Source: Flavobacteriales bacterium | Lineage (GTDB): Bacteria > Bacteroidota > Bacteroidia > Flavobacteriales_D > Crocinitomicaceae | Length of the DNA stretch: 64,000 nucleotides | Assembly (NCBI GenBank): GCA_947447525.1 | Contig: CANFJL010000001.1 | Location: 248,001-312,000 of the forward strand | Reading direction: 5' to 3' | In this document: positions 11,132 through 20,900 of the stretch, piece after piece | Numbering within the stretch: the first letter of the stretch is position 1 | Layout: each line of letters opens with the position of its first letter | Notes under the pieces: model-generated | What the model saw: only the letters and a program-made list of their open reading frames with translations | Database searches by the model: none | What the model was told of the DNA's origin: nothing | Made by a program: the position numbers and the translations under genes

Positions 11132-11509
11132 TTAATGAATCAAATTGCCGTAGGCAGTCGCATCTAAAAGTGAATCAAATTCACTAGCATCGCTAATTTT
11201 TAATTTTACCATCCATCCTTCACCATAAGGATCACTGTTTACCAACTCAGGATTTCCGTCCAATGCTTCGTTAAGTTCTATAAGTTCTCCAGATAATGGC
11301 ATGAATAAATCAGAAACGGTTTTAACGGCTTCAATCGAACCAAAGATTTCTTCTTTGTCGATTGTTTCTCCAATGGTTTCAATTTCTACATATACGATAT
11401 CACCTAATTCGCCTTGTGCAAATGCTGTGATTCCTACTGTTGCAATGTCTCCGTCTAATCGAACCCACTCATGGTCCTTAGTATACTTTAATTCTGCTGG
11501 TATGCTCAT
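11132..11509 (-). CDS. gcvH: Glycine cleavage system H protein
   Basis: Lipoylated carrier that shuttles the aminomethyl group between the P, T and L proteins of glycine cleavage. The 125-residue product begins [15 protein letters not shown], the normal start of the family. The lipoylated lysine is in [11 protein letters not shown] near residue 63, and the C-terminal [11 protein letters not shown] is typical. The frame continues upstream to an ATG at 11569, but that stretch contains a good promoter (11525-11557), so the ATG at 11507-11509 is chosen. No other glycine-cleavage gene is in the window. Confidence 0.95.
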   Translation of the reverse strand: MSIPAELKYTKDHEWVRLDGDIATVGITAFAQGELGDIVYVEIETIGETIDKEEIFGSIEAVKTVSDLFMPLSGELIELNEALDGNPELVNSDPYGEGWMVKLKISDASEFDSLLDATAYGNLIH

Positions 11510-11524
11510 CTCTTCTTTTTTTAA

Positions 11525-11557
11525 CAAAGTTAAAATATTTACCAATATGTTAAGCAA
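11525..11557 (-). promoter_or_regulatory. gcvH promoter
   Basis: On the minus strand, TTG (11555-11557), 22 nt, then TAACTTTG (11525-11532), matching the -33/-7 pattern. The predicted start site lies about 10 nt before the ATG at 11509. Confidence 0.65.
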
Positions 11558-11724
11558 CTTATTGTGCATTGTTCTTGCAAATTAGACTTGTTCTAAATTT
11601 TAGAATATTGCTTTGATCTGTATATGTGCTCTTGATCTATCTTCTAGCGCTACATAAACCTTGATTTTGTTAAGTCTTTTTGTAGAAGTCCTTCTTAAAA
11701 AGTGTTTTACTGATTTAGATTAAT

Positions 11725-11732
11725 TAATTTTG
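11725..11732 (+). promoter_or_regulatory. -7 promoter box for prfB
   Basis: TAATTTTG matches TAnnTTTG and ends only 4 nt before the prfB ATG, which would make the mRNA leaderless. No good -33 element is visible. Confidence 0.4.
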
Positions 11733-11736
11733 TCGT

Positions 11737-12819
11737 ATGACCAATGAACAATATAAAGAATTAAATAAACGCATTGATTCTATTTCAATTTATCTAAAAA
11801 TTGAAGAGAAGCGCCAACAATTAAAGGAAGAGGAATTACGAACTCAAGATCCAAATTTTTGGGAAGACCCTAAAAAAGCTGAAGTTCAGATGAAAGTTAT
11901 CCGTGGACTTAAATTTTGGGTGGAACAGTTTGATTCTTTAAAATCTGGTGCTGCGGACCTAGATGTTCTTCAAGATTTTGTAAAGGAAGGGATGGCTGAA
12001 GCAAAAGAACTCGATCAAGCATTTTTAAAGATACAAGAAGGTGTTGAGGAGTTGGAGTTAAAAAACATGCTTTCTGGTGAAGAAGATGCGCTGAGTGCCG
12101 TAGTTCAAATTACTGCAGGTGCCGGTGGGACTGAAAGTTGTGATTGGGCCTCTATGTTGATGCGTATGTATATGATGTGGGGACAAAAGAAAGGGCATAA
12201 ATTAAGTGAATTGAATTATCAAGAAGGAGATGTAGCTGGGGTAAAAACTGTTACGATTGAATTTGAAGGCGCTTTTGCCTTTGGTTATCTTAAAGGAGAG
12301 AATGGGGTTCATCGTTTGGTTCGTATTTCTCCATTTGATTCTAATGCTAAAAGACATACATCATTTGTTTCTGTATATGTTTATCCATTAGTCGATGATA
12401 ATATTGTGATTCATGTGAATCCCGCAGATGTCACTTTTGAAACCTTTAGATCGGGTGGAGCAGGTGGACAAAATGTAAACAAGGTGGAAACTGCAGTTCG
12501 ATTGAGACACGCTCCCTCAGGAATTATTATCGAGAATTCAGAGTCTAGGTCACAATTGGCCAATAAAGAAAAAGCAATGCAATTGTTGCGCTCTCAATTA
12601 TATGAATTGGAAATCAGAGACCGTATGGAAAAAAGGAATGAGATTGAAGCGGGGAAGAAAAAAATTGAATGGGGTTCTCAGATCCGAAATTATGTAATGC
12701 AGCCCTATAAATTAGTGAAGGATGTTCGCACAGGGATTGAAACATCTGATGTTGATGGTGTTATGGATGGAAATTTAGATCCTTTCTTGAAAGGTTACCT
12801 GATGCAATTCGGTTCTTAA
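11737..12819 (+). CDS. prfB: Peptide chain release factor 2, without programmed frameshift
   Basis: Terminates translation at UGA and UAA. The 360-residue protein has an N-terminal helical domain, the stop-codon tripeptide SPF in VRISPFDSN, and the catalytic GGQ in [10 protein letters not shown]. Many prfB genes carry an internal UGA near codon 25 that is bypassed by a +1 frameshift. Here the equivalent place after IYL reads straight through (KIEEKRQQ), with no in-frame stop and no Shine-Dalgarno-like stimulator, so the autoregulatory frameshift is absent. Its stop codon directly abuts the murF stop on the other strand. Confidence 0.96.
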   Translation: MTNEQYKELNKRIDSISIYLKIEEKRQQLKEEELRTQDPNFWEDPKKAEVQMKVIRGLKFWVEQFDSLKSGAADLDVLQDFVKEGMAEAKELDQAFLKIQEGVEELELKNMLSGEEDALSAVVQITAGAGGTESCDWASMLMRMYMMWGQKKGHKLSELNYQEGDVAGVKTVTIEFEGAFAFGYLKGENGVHRLVRISPFDSNAKRHTSFVSVYVYPLVDDNIVIHVNPADVTFETFRSGGAGGQNVNKVETAVRLRHAPSGIIIENSESRSQLANKEKAMQLLRSQLYELEIRDRMEKRNEIEAGKKKIEWGSQIRNYVMQPYKLVKDVRTGIETSDVDGVMDGNLDPFLKGYLMQFGS

Positions 12820-14100
12820 TTATAAGGAGCTCATTAATTTCTCTAAAGCAATTCCTCTAGAACCTTTTAGTAAAATCATTTTGTCTTTAATAGGATGATC
12901 TTTTACAAATTCTAATAAGCCTTGGGTGCTTTCCCAACGATTTCCTTGTTCATTCTCTTCATAAAACAAAGAACCAACGGTATACAGCTCCAAATTCTGC
13001 TGCTTACAATAAGCAATCACTTTTTGATGTTCTAACTTAGAATCACTTCCCAATTCTAACATGTCTCCAAGAATTGCCAACTTTTGTTGGTTTTGAATCA
13101 TGATAAAACTTTCCAAAGCAGAGAGCATACTAGATGGATTCGCATTGTAGCAATCAACAATTAGGGTGTTATTGTCCGTTTTTTCTACCTGTGAACGATT
13201 GTTTTTAGAAATATAGGAACTAATAGCATGATTTATATCTTGGTAGCTTACATCAAATATTTTCCCAACACAAATAGCAGCCAGGAAATTGTAAAAATTA
13301 TATTTACCAATAAGTTGCGTCTGAATGGAATCAGAGGTATAATCAGATGATTGATATGTTAATTCAACTTCTGGGTTTACGCTTATTATTTCCCCTTTAA
13401 TGGTTGGAGTTCCATTGGTTCCATAAGTAAATACCTCACAATTTGAAGGTAGATTTTGGGTTATGATTTCATCATCGCTGTTGGCAATAATAATTCCTGA
13501 TTTATTTTCGGAGATGAAGTTAAACAGTTCTTTTTTTGTTTTCAAAACCCCTTCAAAATTCTTAAACCCTTCCAAATGTGCTTTTCCAATATTGGTTATT
13601 ATGCCATGTGTAGGCCTAGCAATTTGACAAAGTTCAGCAATATCACCAAATTTATTGGCGCCCATTTCAATGATGGCAATTTCATGCTGCGCATTCATTT
13701 GAAGTAGGGTGAGGGGGACGCCAATATGATTGTTGAGATTCCCGGTGGTACAAAGCACTTGATATTTTTGCTTCAGTACGCAGTGAATTAATTCTTTGGT
13801 ACTGGTTTTACCATTGCTGCCTGTGATTCCAATTACAGGAATTTTAAATTGCTGTCTATGGTAGAGCGCTAAGTGCTGAAGAAATTCTAAACAATCATTA
13901 ACATAGTAAATTTTTTCTTCATCGCAGATTTCCTTTTTATCAGAAATACAGTATTGCGCACCATCTTTCAAAGCTGAATGCACATAAGCATTCCCATCGA
14001 AGTTCTGTCCTTTTAGCGCAATGTATAAACTTCCTGGCGCAATAGTTCTTGAATCAATAGAAACCGAAGAACAGGAAATAAATAAATTATAGAGTTCCAT
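12820..14100 (-). CDS. murF: UDP-N-acetylmuramoyl-tripeptide--D-alanyl-D-alanine ligase
   Basis: Adds D-Ala-D-Ala to UDP-MurNAc-tripeptide, the last cytoplasmic step of peptidoglycan precursor synthesis. The 426-residue Mur ligase has an N-terminal substrate domain (SVSIDSRTI, LKGQNFDGN), ATP-binding GITGSNGKTSTKE near residue 90, IIEMGANKFGDI, and the C-terminal domain with DCYNANPSSM and LGDMLELG. Its start lies just past the gldJ terminator (14107-14135), leaving under 10 bp for a promoter. It must therefore be transcribed from within gldJ or by read-through. gldJ-murF adjacency is known in Flavobacterium. Confidence 0.95.
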   Translation of the reverse strand: MELYNLFISCSSVSIDSRTIAPGSLYIALKGQNFDGNAYVHSALKDGAQYCISDKKEICDEEKIYYVNDCLEFLQHLALYHRQQFKIPVIGITGSNGKTSTKELIHCVLKQKYQVLCTTGNLNNHIGVPLTLLQMNAQHEIAIIEMGANKFGDIAELCQIARPTHGIITNIGKAHLEGFKNFEGVLKTKKELFNFISENKSGIIIANSDDEIITQNLPSNCEVFTYGTNGTPTIKGEIISVNPEVELTYQSSDYTSDSIQTQLIGKYNFYNFLAAICVGKIFDVSYQDINHAISSYISKNNRSQVEKTDNNTLIVDCYNANPSSMLSALESFIMIQNQQKLAILGDMLELGSDSKLEHQKVIAYCKQQNLELYTVGSLFYEENEQGNRWESTQGLLEFVKDHPIKDKMILLKGSRGIALEKLMSSL

Positions 14101-14106
14101 AGTATT

Positions 14107-14135
14107 AAAAAAAAAGCCCGATGTTATCGGGCTTT
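14107..14135 (-). terminator. Terminator after gldJ
   Basis: Perfect 10-bp stem AAAGCCCGAT/ATCGGGCTTT (14113-14122 and 14126-14135) with a 3-nt loop. The minus-strand transcript continues into nine T residues. It sits between the gldJ stop and the murF ATG. Confidence 0.9.
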
Positions 14136-14139
14136 AAAA

Positions 14140-16803
14140 TTAATGTTTTTTTCGTTTCTTATCTTGCACACTCGAGCGAGAGCTTCCAACGCGATCCATG
14201 GCACATCTAAAGCCGATCATCGCGGTTGCTTTATCTTCGTCAAGGAATCTTCTGTTTCCAGCAGATAACCAATACGCTCTATCAGCCCATGATCCACCTT
14301 TGTAAACTTTAGATTTATCAGAGATTAAAGTTGTAGGCCAACCACTAACACCATTATTTAAAAGATTACCATTCAAATCATAATTTTCGTGTTGACTTTG
14401 ATACATCACTTGTTTAGCATCTCTTGTACCTGAGTTGATATCTCCTTTTCTTTGTGTGTTGTTATAGAAAATAGAAGATTCTAAATCACCATCCAAATAA
14501 TCAATGTAATCATCCTTACGGTAATTTAAACGACCAATATTCTCCTCTTCTGTAACATTTCTCCAACGTTGCTTACCTCGACTTTCAATCGTAAATTCAC
14601 TTAAGCCATTTCTTAAGGTTAACAACCAAGTAGAAATAGTTGGGTCTGTTTTATAATCCTTAAATCTATAATCTAAATATTCATCAAGAAAAATGCTAGA
14701 AGTCAAAGGTTCAGGTGGGGTAGTAGGATCATCTCTATCAATTTTATAATAACCAATTCCAATTCCTGCTTGATCTGAATTTGATGGGTCAAAACCTTTT
14801 CTATTATAATCTAAAGGAGTAACTGAAGTTGATTTATTACCAAACAATGCCATTTCAATATAAGCAGAAGCTTTAATCGTATTTCCTTTATTGTACAAGA
14901 ATATCGCAGTATCCAACAATGCATTGATATCATCTAGTACAGCAAATTGAATACTATCATTTAATGTATATTGACTACTGTTAGATAAGTAAGAATTACT
15001 TGGGCTGTTAAATTGGTATTTACGCTTGTCTTGAACAGAGTTTATTTTTGTTTGGCTGGTAGTAGTATTCACTAAGCCTGACAATTCATTTTTGGTTTTA
15101 ACTACTGTTATAAGATTAGATTTATCTTCTACTAATTTTCCGTTAGTAACTTTTATACCAAATTTACCGGTCTGACTATATTTTACAGTAATCATTGAAT
15201 CTGTTAATTTACCTCTAAACAATACACCACCAGTTAAAGTCCAATTAATTCCGCCTTTTAGTTTAAAGAAATCAACGACATCATAACGAATAGTATCATT
15301 TTGAACAATTCCTGAAGTACTTACTTCAAAATCAATATCTTTTGTGTTAGAAATTGAATTCGTTACTTGTTGTTGCGTGTAATTACTTTGGAATTTTTGT
15401 GATAAATCCAATGGTTTGTTGGTCATGGCTAAATACTTAACGCGAGCAAATTCATTTACGAATTCTTTCATTCCATAAACATCATAAATATTCTCAGATG
15501 CTTTTACTTGTTTGTCATGCAAACCATCTGGCACCAATAATTTTGTTTGATAAACATTTCCTCTAAAAGGCATGAATTCATCCATTACTTCACTAGAAAG
15601 TGGACGGTAAGTATCCATCACCCATTCAGAAACATTTCCTGCCATATGGTATAAACCATAATCATTTGGCCAGAAGTCATCTACGCGAGCAGTTACATCA
15701 GCACCATCATTTAAGGCACCTGCAATTCCCATCAAGTCACCATGTCCTCTTGTGAAATTCGCTTGAATAGATCCTTGGAATTGCTCTTCATCTTTTCTTA
15801 CATAATGACCATCCCATGGATAAATTCTTCTTTCGCTAACATTTTCTGAGTTCGGATCTAGATTACCCAACAAGCCTAAGGCTGCAAATTCCCATTCTGC
15901 TTCCGTTGGAAGTCTGTATTTAGGTAACAATATCCCATCCTCCATTCTAACCTGACGCTTTCCAAGAGAAAAATTATCAAGATTCGACTGTTCATTATTG
16001 GCATATGCAGGATCGTAATTATCTAAAAAATATGGGTCTCTTGGATCTCCAGGTTTATTATCTTTGGCAGTTTTACTGCTAAATGTATAGCCGCCTTTAG
16101 TTTCAATTGTGTACTGTCCTGCTAGGTAAGAATCTGTATTAAACATATTTTCAGGAGTGTTAGCCGCATCAACTTTCTTTTTTGTTGGATTACCTTTGTC
16201 ATCAAGGGTCTTTCCGACTACGCCATTATCATCTTGAAAATGCCAATCAAGAATCCCTTCTCTTACTAAAATAAACTCGTTAACACGGTCAGTTCTCCAT
16301 TTACAGAAATCATTGGCTTGTAACCAAGACACACCTACTACTGGGTAATCTCTATAAGCAGGATGACGGAAATAATAGTCAACATACTTTTCCTTGTAAG
16401 AAAGTGGAGATCTCCATACTAATGTATCTGGTAAAGATTTTTTGAAAATATGAGGATATGATTTATTATATACACGCTTCATCCAGTATACATATTCTAA
16501 CCAATGGAAATTGGTTACCTCAGTTCTGTCCATATAAAAAGAAGATACTGTAACTTTTGCAGCTCTTGCATTCCAATCATACATAACATCTTGCTCTGTA
16601 CGACCCATAGTAAAGGCACCACCTTCAATCATTACCAATCCAGGACCAGTCTCTTGCTCTTCAAAATCGAATTTTTCAAATCCTCCATTGTCAGGACTGT
16701 TATATTCCCAACCAGTAGAAGTAGAAGCGTCTTTAGCACAACTTCCTAAGATTGCCATTGAGAAGGCAAGCATTCCGATTTTAGTTATTTGCGATAGTTT
16801 CAT
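14140..16803 (-). CDS. gldJ: Gliding motility / type IX secretion lipoprotein GldJ, enlarged
   Basis: Outer-membrane-associated lipoprotein needed for gliding and type IX secretion; in Flavobacterium it stabilises GldK and related components. From the ATG at 16803 (a TTG two codons upstream is less likely) the protein has 887 residues. It opens with a lipoprotein signal ending LGSC, Cys22. An FGE/SUMF1-like fold follows: GGAFTMGR near 61-68, EVTNFHWLEY, GVSWLQANDFCKWR, RLPTEAEWEFA near 297-307, and GNVSEW near 389. The fold closes with YKGGSWADRAYW and IGFRCAMDRVG (863-873). Between residues about 463 and 750 lies extra sequence with a PKD-like stretch (near 505-570). GldJ proteins I remember are about 560 residues. 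Confidence 0.93.
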   Translation of the reverse strand: MKLSQITKIGMLAFSMAILGSCAKDASTSTGWEYNSPDNGGFEKFDFEEQETGPGLVMIEGGAFTMGRTEQDVMYDWNARAAKVTVSSFYMDRTEVTNFHWLEYVYWMKRVYNKSYPHIFKKSLPDTLVWRSPLSYKEKYVDYYFRHPAYRDYPVVGVSWLQANDFCKWRTDRVNEFILVREGILDWHFQDDNGVVGKTLDDKGNPTKKKVDAANTPENMFNTDSYLAGQYTIETKGGYTFSSKTAKDNKPGDPRDPYFLDNYDPAYANNEQSNLDNFSLGKRQVRMEDGILLPKYRLPTEAEWEFAALGLLGNLDPNSENVSERRIYPWDGHYVRKDEEQFQGSIQANFTRGHGDLMGIAGALNDGADVTARVDDFWPNDYGLYHMAGNVSEWVMDTYRPLSSEVMDEFMPFRGNVYQTKLLVPDGLHDKQVKASENIYDVYGMKEFVNEFARVKYLAMTNKPLDLSQKFQSNYTQQQVTNSISNTKDIDFEVSTSGIVQNDTIRYDVVDFFKLKGGINWTLTGGVLFRGKLTDSMITVKYSQTGKFGIKVTNGKLVEDKSNLITVVKTKNELSGLVNTTTSQTKINSVQDKRKYQFNSPSNSYLSNSSQYTLNDSIQFAVLDDINALLDTAIFLYNKGNTIKASAYIEMALFGNKSTSVTPLDYNRKGFDPSNSDQAGIGIGYYKIDRDDPTTPPEPLTSSIFLDEYLDYRFKDYKTDPTISTWLLTLRNGLSEFTIESRGKQRWRNVTEEENIGRLNYRKDDYIDYLDGDLESSIFYNNTQRKGDINSGTRDAKQVMYQSQHENYDLNGNLLNNGVSGWPTTLISDKSKVYKGGSWADRAYWLSAGNRRFLDEDKATAMIGFRCAMDRVGSSRSSVQDKKRKKH

Positions 16804-16820
16804 ATTCAATCTATATTAAA

Positions 16821-16828
16821 CAAAAATA
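16821..16828 (-). promoter_or_regulatory. -7 promoter box for gldJ
   Basis: TATTTTTG on the minus strand matches TAnnTTTG, 17 nt before the ATG at 16803. No -33 TTG at normal distance. Confidence 0.4.
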
Positions 16829-16857
16829 AAATTCAATTAATTGTATTCGTTACACTT

Positions 16858-17865
16858 TTAAAAAGAAGGACAAGAAATTTTTCTGAAATCTCTAGCCTTT
16901 CTTTTACATTTAATTCCAATTTGCATGGAGATCTCATGTGAACCTCCAGTCATACCTGTACCTAACTTAGAAACGGTTAAATCATAACTGTATCCAAAAC
17001 TAAACTTGTCTGTTTTTATACCGGCAATAAATACGAATGCATCCTTGTTGCGGTACCAAACACCTAAATTTAAATTGCTGAAATTTACAAAAGCTCCCAA
17101 ATTTAATTCTTGGAAACCATTTTGATATTGATAAATGATAGCAGGCTTTAAAGTAGTTCCATCAGAATAACGGCCTCTTCTACCTAGTGGAATAGTAGCA
17201 CCTGCATGGACAGTAGCCCTGAATGGTAATTTTGAAGTGCCAAGAATCATGGATTCATCAGGTTGATTTAAATGATGAACGGCTGCTCCTGCATAAAATC
17301 TTTTTGTGAAGATCACAGCTCCAGTTGAGATATCAAAAAAACCTCTTTTTCCTCCTCTTGGAATATCCCCCGTTTGATAAATGAATCCTCTTCTTGGATC
17401 AATCATGTCACCGAAGGTAAGTTTGTTCCAATCTAAAACTTTTTGATAATAAGCAGCTCTTGCACCTATCATGAAGGAAGTCTTTCTATTAATCTTCATA
17501 TGATATGAGTAAATACCCCCAACCATAGTGGTTGAAATGGTACCCTCTGCTTGTTGATCGTAAGATGCAATAACACCTAATCCGCCATTGATATCTTTTA
17601 CATAATTGTCATATGATGCAGAGTAAGTAACATAATTTCCTGTCAATTGCGGCCACTCATTGCGGTAATTCATTGTAACCCTACCGCATCCTGTAGAACC
17701 AGCCAAGGCAGGATTCAAATATACAGGGTTGGCATAAAACTGAGTGAAAGTAGGGTCTTGGCCAAAAGTATAACTCATTGACAAACAAAGAATTACACTG
17801 AAAACAAGTTGCTTTCTAGTGAAAATTTGTGTTGCGAAGTTTACATTTTTTAGCACGGTACTCAT
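16858..17865 (-). CDS. PorP/SprF family type IX secretion outer-membrane protein
   Basis: Outer-membrane beta-barrel of the PorP/SprF family, whose members assist secretion or anchoring of particular type IX cargo; PorP itself belongs to the core machinery. The 335-residue protein has a signal region ending near SYTFGQ, then the signature start DPTFTQFYANPVYLNPALAG. GCGRVTMNYRNEWP and alternating beta-strand sequence with many aromatic residues follow. The C-terminus is basic and ends in CPSF. It is upstream of gldJ on the same strand (gap 54 bp) and divergent from porU, so a role in this secretion block is likely. Which paralogue it is cannot be decided here. Confidence 0.9.
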   Translation of the reverse strand: MSTVLKNVNFATQIFTRKQLVFSVILCLSMSYTFGQDPTFTQFYANPVYLNPALAGSTGCGRVTMNYRNEWPQLTGNYVTYSASYDNYVKDINGGLGVIASYDQQAEGTISTTMVGGIYSYHMKINRKTSFMIGARAAYYQKVLDWNKLTFGDMIDPRRGFIYQTGDIPRGGKRGFFDISTGAVIFTKRFYAGAAVHHLNQPDESMILGTSKLPFRATVHAGATIPLGRRGRYSDGTTLKPAIIYQYQNGFQELNLGAFVNFSNLNLGVWYRNKDAFVFIAGIKTDKFSFGYSYDLTVSKLGTGMTGGSHEISMQIGIKCKRKARDFRKISCPSF

Positions 17866-17934
17866 TACGAGGTAAATTAGTGTTGGTTACAAATATCGTA
17901 AAATAATTCAAATAAATAAAATTGAATGTCGTTT

Positions 17935-17961
17935 TTTGAATCGCTTTACTGCTTAATTTTG
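17935..17961 (+). promoter_or_regulatory. porU promoter candidate
   Basis: TTTG at 17935-17938, 15 nt, then TAATTTTG at 17954-17961, which ends 8 nt before the porU ATG. The spacer is slightly short for the consensus. Confidence 0.45.
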
Positions 17962-17969
17962 TTCTCATT

Positions 17970-20900
17970 ATGATATTTAAGTTACTTTTTTCTTTTAGTC
18001 TTTTAATTTCCCCCTTGATTTCATTCTCGCAATCTTCTGTTGTTGAGCTGAATTGGACTAGTTTACTCGAGGGCACTTGGAACAATCAAACTTATCATGC
18101 GCCTACCATTAATGGTATTCCTCTAGACATAACCGCACCTAATTATTATTATGCTCAAAAAGTAAAATCTAAGGGAAATGCTACCTTGAAAAATGTAGCT
18201 TATGTTCCAGCATCTTTAGAAGAAATTAATTTTCTTGCTCAATTTGATATAAATATTCCAACAAGCTTAAAATATGATTTAAAAATTGCCCAAGCGTCTC
18301 AAGAAAATTTCATCAGTTTCTCCTGTTTTCCATTTGTGAATCAAGAGGGTGTAATTCAAAAATTAATTTCTTTTTCTGTCGATTACACCCCTCAAAATCA
18401 GCAGCTTAATTATGAAAAGGATTTTGTAAGCAATTCAGTTTTAAAAGAAGGATCTGGCTTTTGGTATAAAATTGCTGTTCCTAAAGATGGGATATACAAA
18501 ATAGATAAAGCATTTTTAACTTCCATAGGCATCGACGTCAGTACATTAAACCCTAATCATTTGCATATTTTTGGTAATGGTGAAGGCATGTTGCCTGAAG
18601 AAAATTGGATCAATAGAACAGATGATTTAGCACAAAATGCCATTACAATTGTAGGCGGAGCAGATGGCGTCTTTAATGATCAAGATTATGTTTTGTTTTA
18701 TGGATCAGGTCCTCATAGATGGTATGCAAATGGCACAGTCGAGTTTGATCAGAAACGAAATGCCTACAGTGATAAATCTTATTACTTCATTAATGTAAAT
18801 CCAAATACGCTTCCTTTATACATTCAAAATTCTGTTGATGATGGCCTCCCTGCATCAACCGTAATTTCAGAATATAATTATCGAGATGTATATGAAGTAG
18901 ACACCAAATCATTAGTAGGTGGTGGGCAAAGATGGTATGGTGATTTATTTGATGTGGAATTGGAAAAGTCTTTTTCATTTTATATTCCAGATTTAATTCC
19001 AAACCAAGCAATTGTTTTTAAAACAGCGATTGCAACCAGCGCCAGAAGTTCTGCAGGGACATCTCAAAAATATTACTGTAATGGCACACTACTTACAAAT
19101 GCTTCACTTCCTTCTATTATAAACGATTATGTTCGTTCTAACAAAACGCATATTTATTCAAATCCCAGTTCGTCTTCTCTTGATTTTAAAATAAGTATTA
19201 CTAGGGACATTCCAACTACGCTAACTTACTTAGATCGAATTTTAGTAAATACAAAAAGAAGTTTAACTTTTTTAGGAACTCAATTTGGCTTTAGAAATAT
19301 ATCCACTATTGACTCAACCATTAAAGCTGAATATCAGATTAGCGCCTTTCCAACAGCTGGTTTTGTATGGGATGTTACCAATAATAAAGTTCCTGTCAAG
19401 CTTACAGGAAGTACTGTTTCAGGGGTGTTTAGTTTTACAAAAAATTTATTTCTTTCTGAATTCATCGCCTCAAATGGTTCCGTTTTTTATACACCAGAAA
19501 AAATAGGTGCTGTTGCTTATCAAAATTTACACAGTCTTCCACAAGCAGATTATTTGATTGTCGCTCATCCTAATTTTATACAACAAGCTGAAAGATTGGC
19601 AAATTTACACCGTGACGAAGGAATGATAGTTCATGTGGTTACTCCTGATCAAATTTACAATGAGTTCAGCAGTGGATCGCCTGATGCCGTGGGTATTAGG
19701 ATGTTTATGAAAATGTTCTATGATAGGGCGGTTTTAGCATCTGATCCTTTATTGTTCCCTAAATATCTTTTATTGTTTGGCGATGGTACTTATGATCCAA
19801 AAGATAGAATTGAAGGTAATAACAATTTTATTCTTACCTATCAAGTGGTGAGTAGTGAATATCATATCGATGCATTGGTCACCGATGATTTCTTTGGAAT
19901 GTTGAATGATAATGAGGCGATTAATCCAACCGATATGCTAGACATTGGAATTGGACGCTTGGTGGTGAGTGATAATACACAAGCAAAACAACAAGTAGAT
20001 AAGATTGAACATTATCTTAAAAATGGTTCCAATTTGTTTGCTTCAAACACCTCTAATTGTTGTTTGGACTCTACAACAAATGGTACTTTTGGTGATTGGC
20101 GTTTAAAAATGATTCAAATCGCTGACGATGAAGAGGGCGGCTATTTTATTAATTCGGACACAGAACCACAATATGATTTGGTGAAATTAAACCATCGCGA
20201 GATAAATTGTGATAAGCTTTATTTGGATGCCTACCCTCAACAAACTTCTGCAGGTGGACAGCGTTACCCTGAAGTTTATAATGCCATTACAGATCGGGTA
20301 GAAAGAGGTGCTTTGATTGTTAATTATGTGGGTCATGGTGGAGAGGTCGGATTGGCAGAAGAACGTGTAGTGACGATTCCTCAAATTCAGTCATGGGGAA
20401 ATATAAATGCTTTACATTTATTCGTGTCTGCCACTTGTGAATTTACCAAATATGATGACCCAAAAAGAGTTTCAGCAGGCGAATGGTTATCATTGAATCC
20501 ACTAGGTGGCGCAATCGCTTTAATGACCACCACGCGTTCGGTCTTCTTTGGAGTTAATTCTGCCACAGGTTTAGCTTTCTATAATAATGTTTTTGAAAGA
20601 GATGCGAACCAGCTCCCTCGTACCTTTGGAACGATTATGATGTTAACCAAAAATCAATCTGGATCGAGTGATAATAAAAGGAGTTTCACTCTAATAGGAG
20701 ACCCAGCGCTTCGTATTGCTTTACCTAGACTTGAAATTGTAACAGACAGTATCAATGGTCAATATCTAACTGTAATTGATACCCTAAATGCTTTGAGTAA
20801 AGTTACTGTCAAAGGTCATGTTACGGATAATAATGGAACACTTCAATCTAACTATAACGGTTATCTTTTACCAACAGTTTTTGATAAGGTAAAAAACTAT

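Noticed and set aside
11510..11569. Upstream ATG start for gcvH adding 20 residues
   Set aside because: The added stretch contains a TTG-N22-TAACTTTG promoter and does not resemble the GcvH N-terminus.
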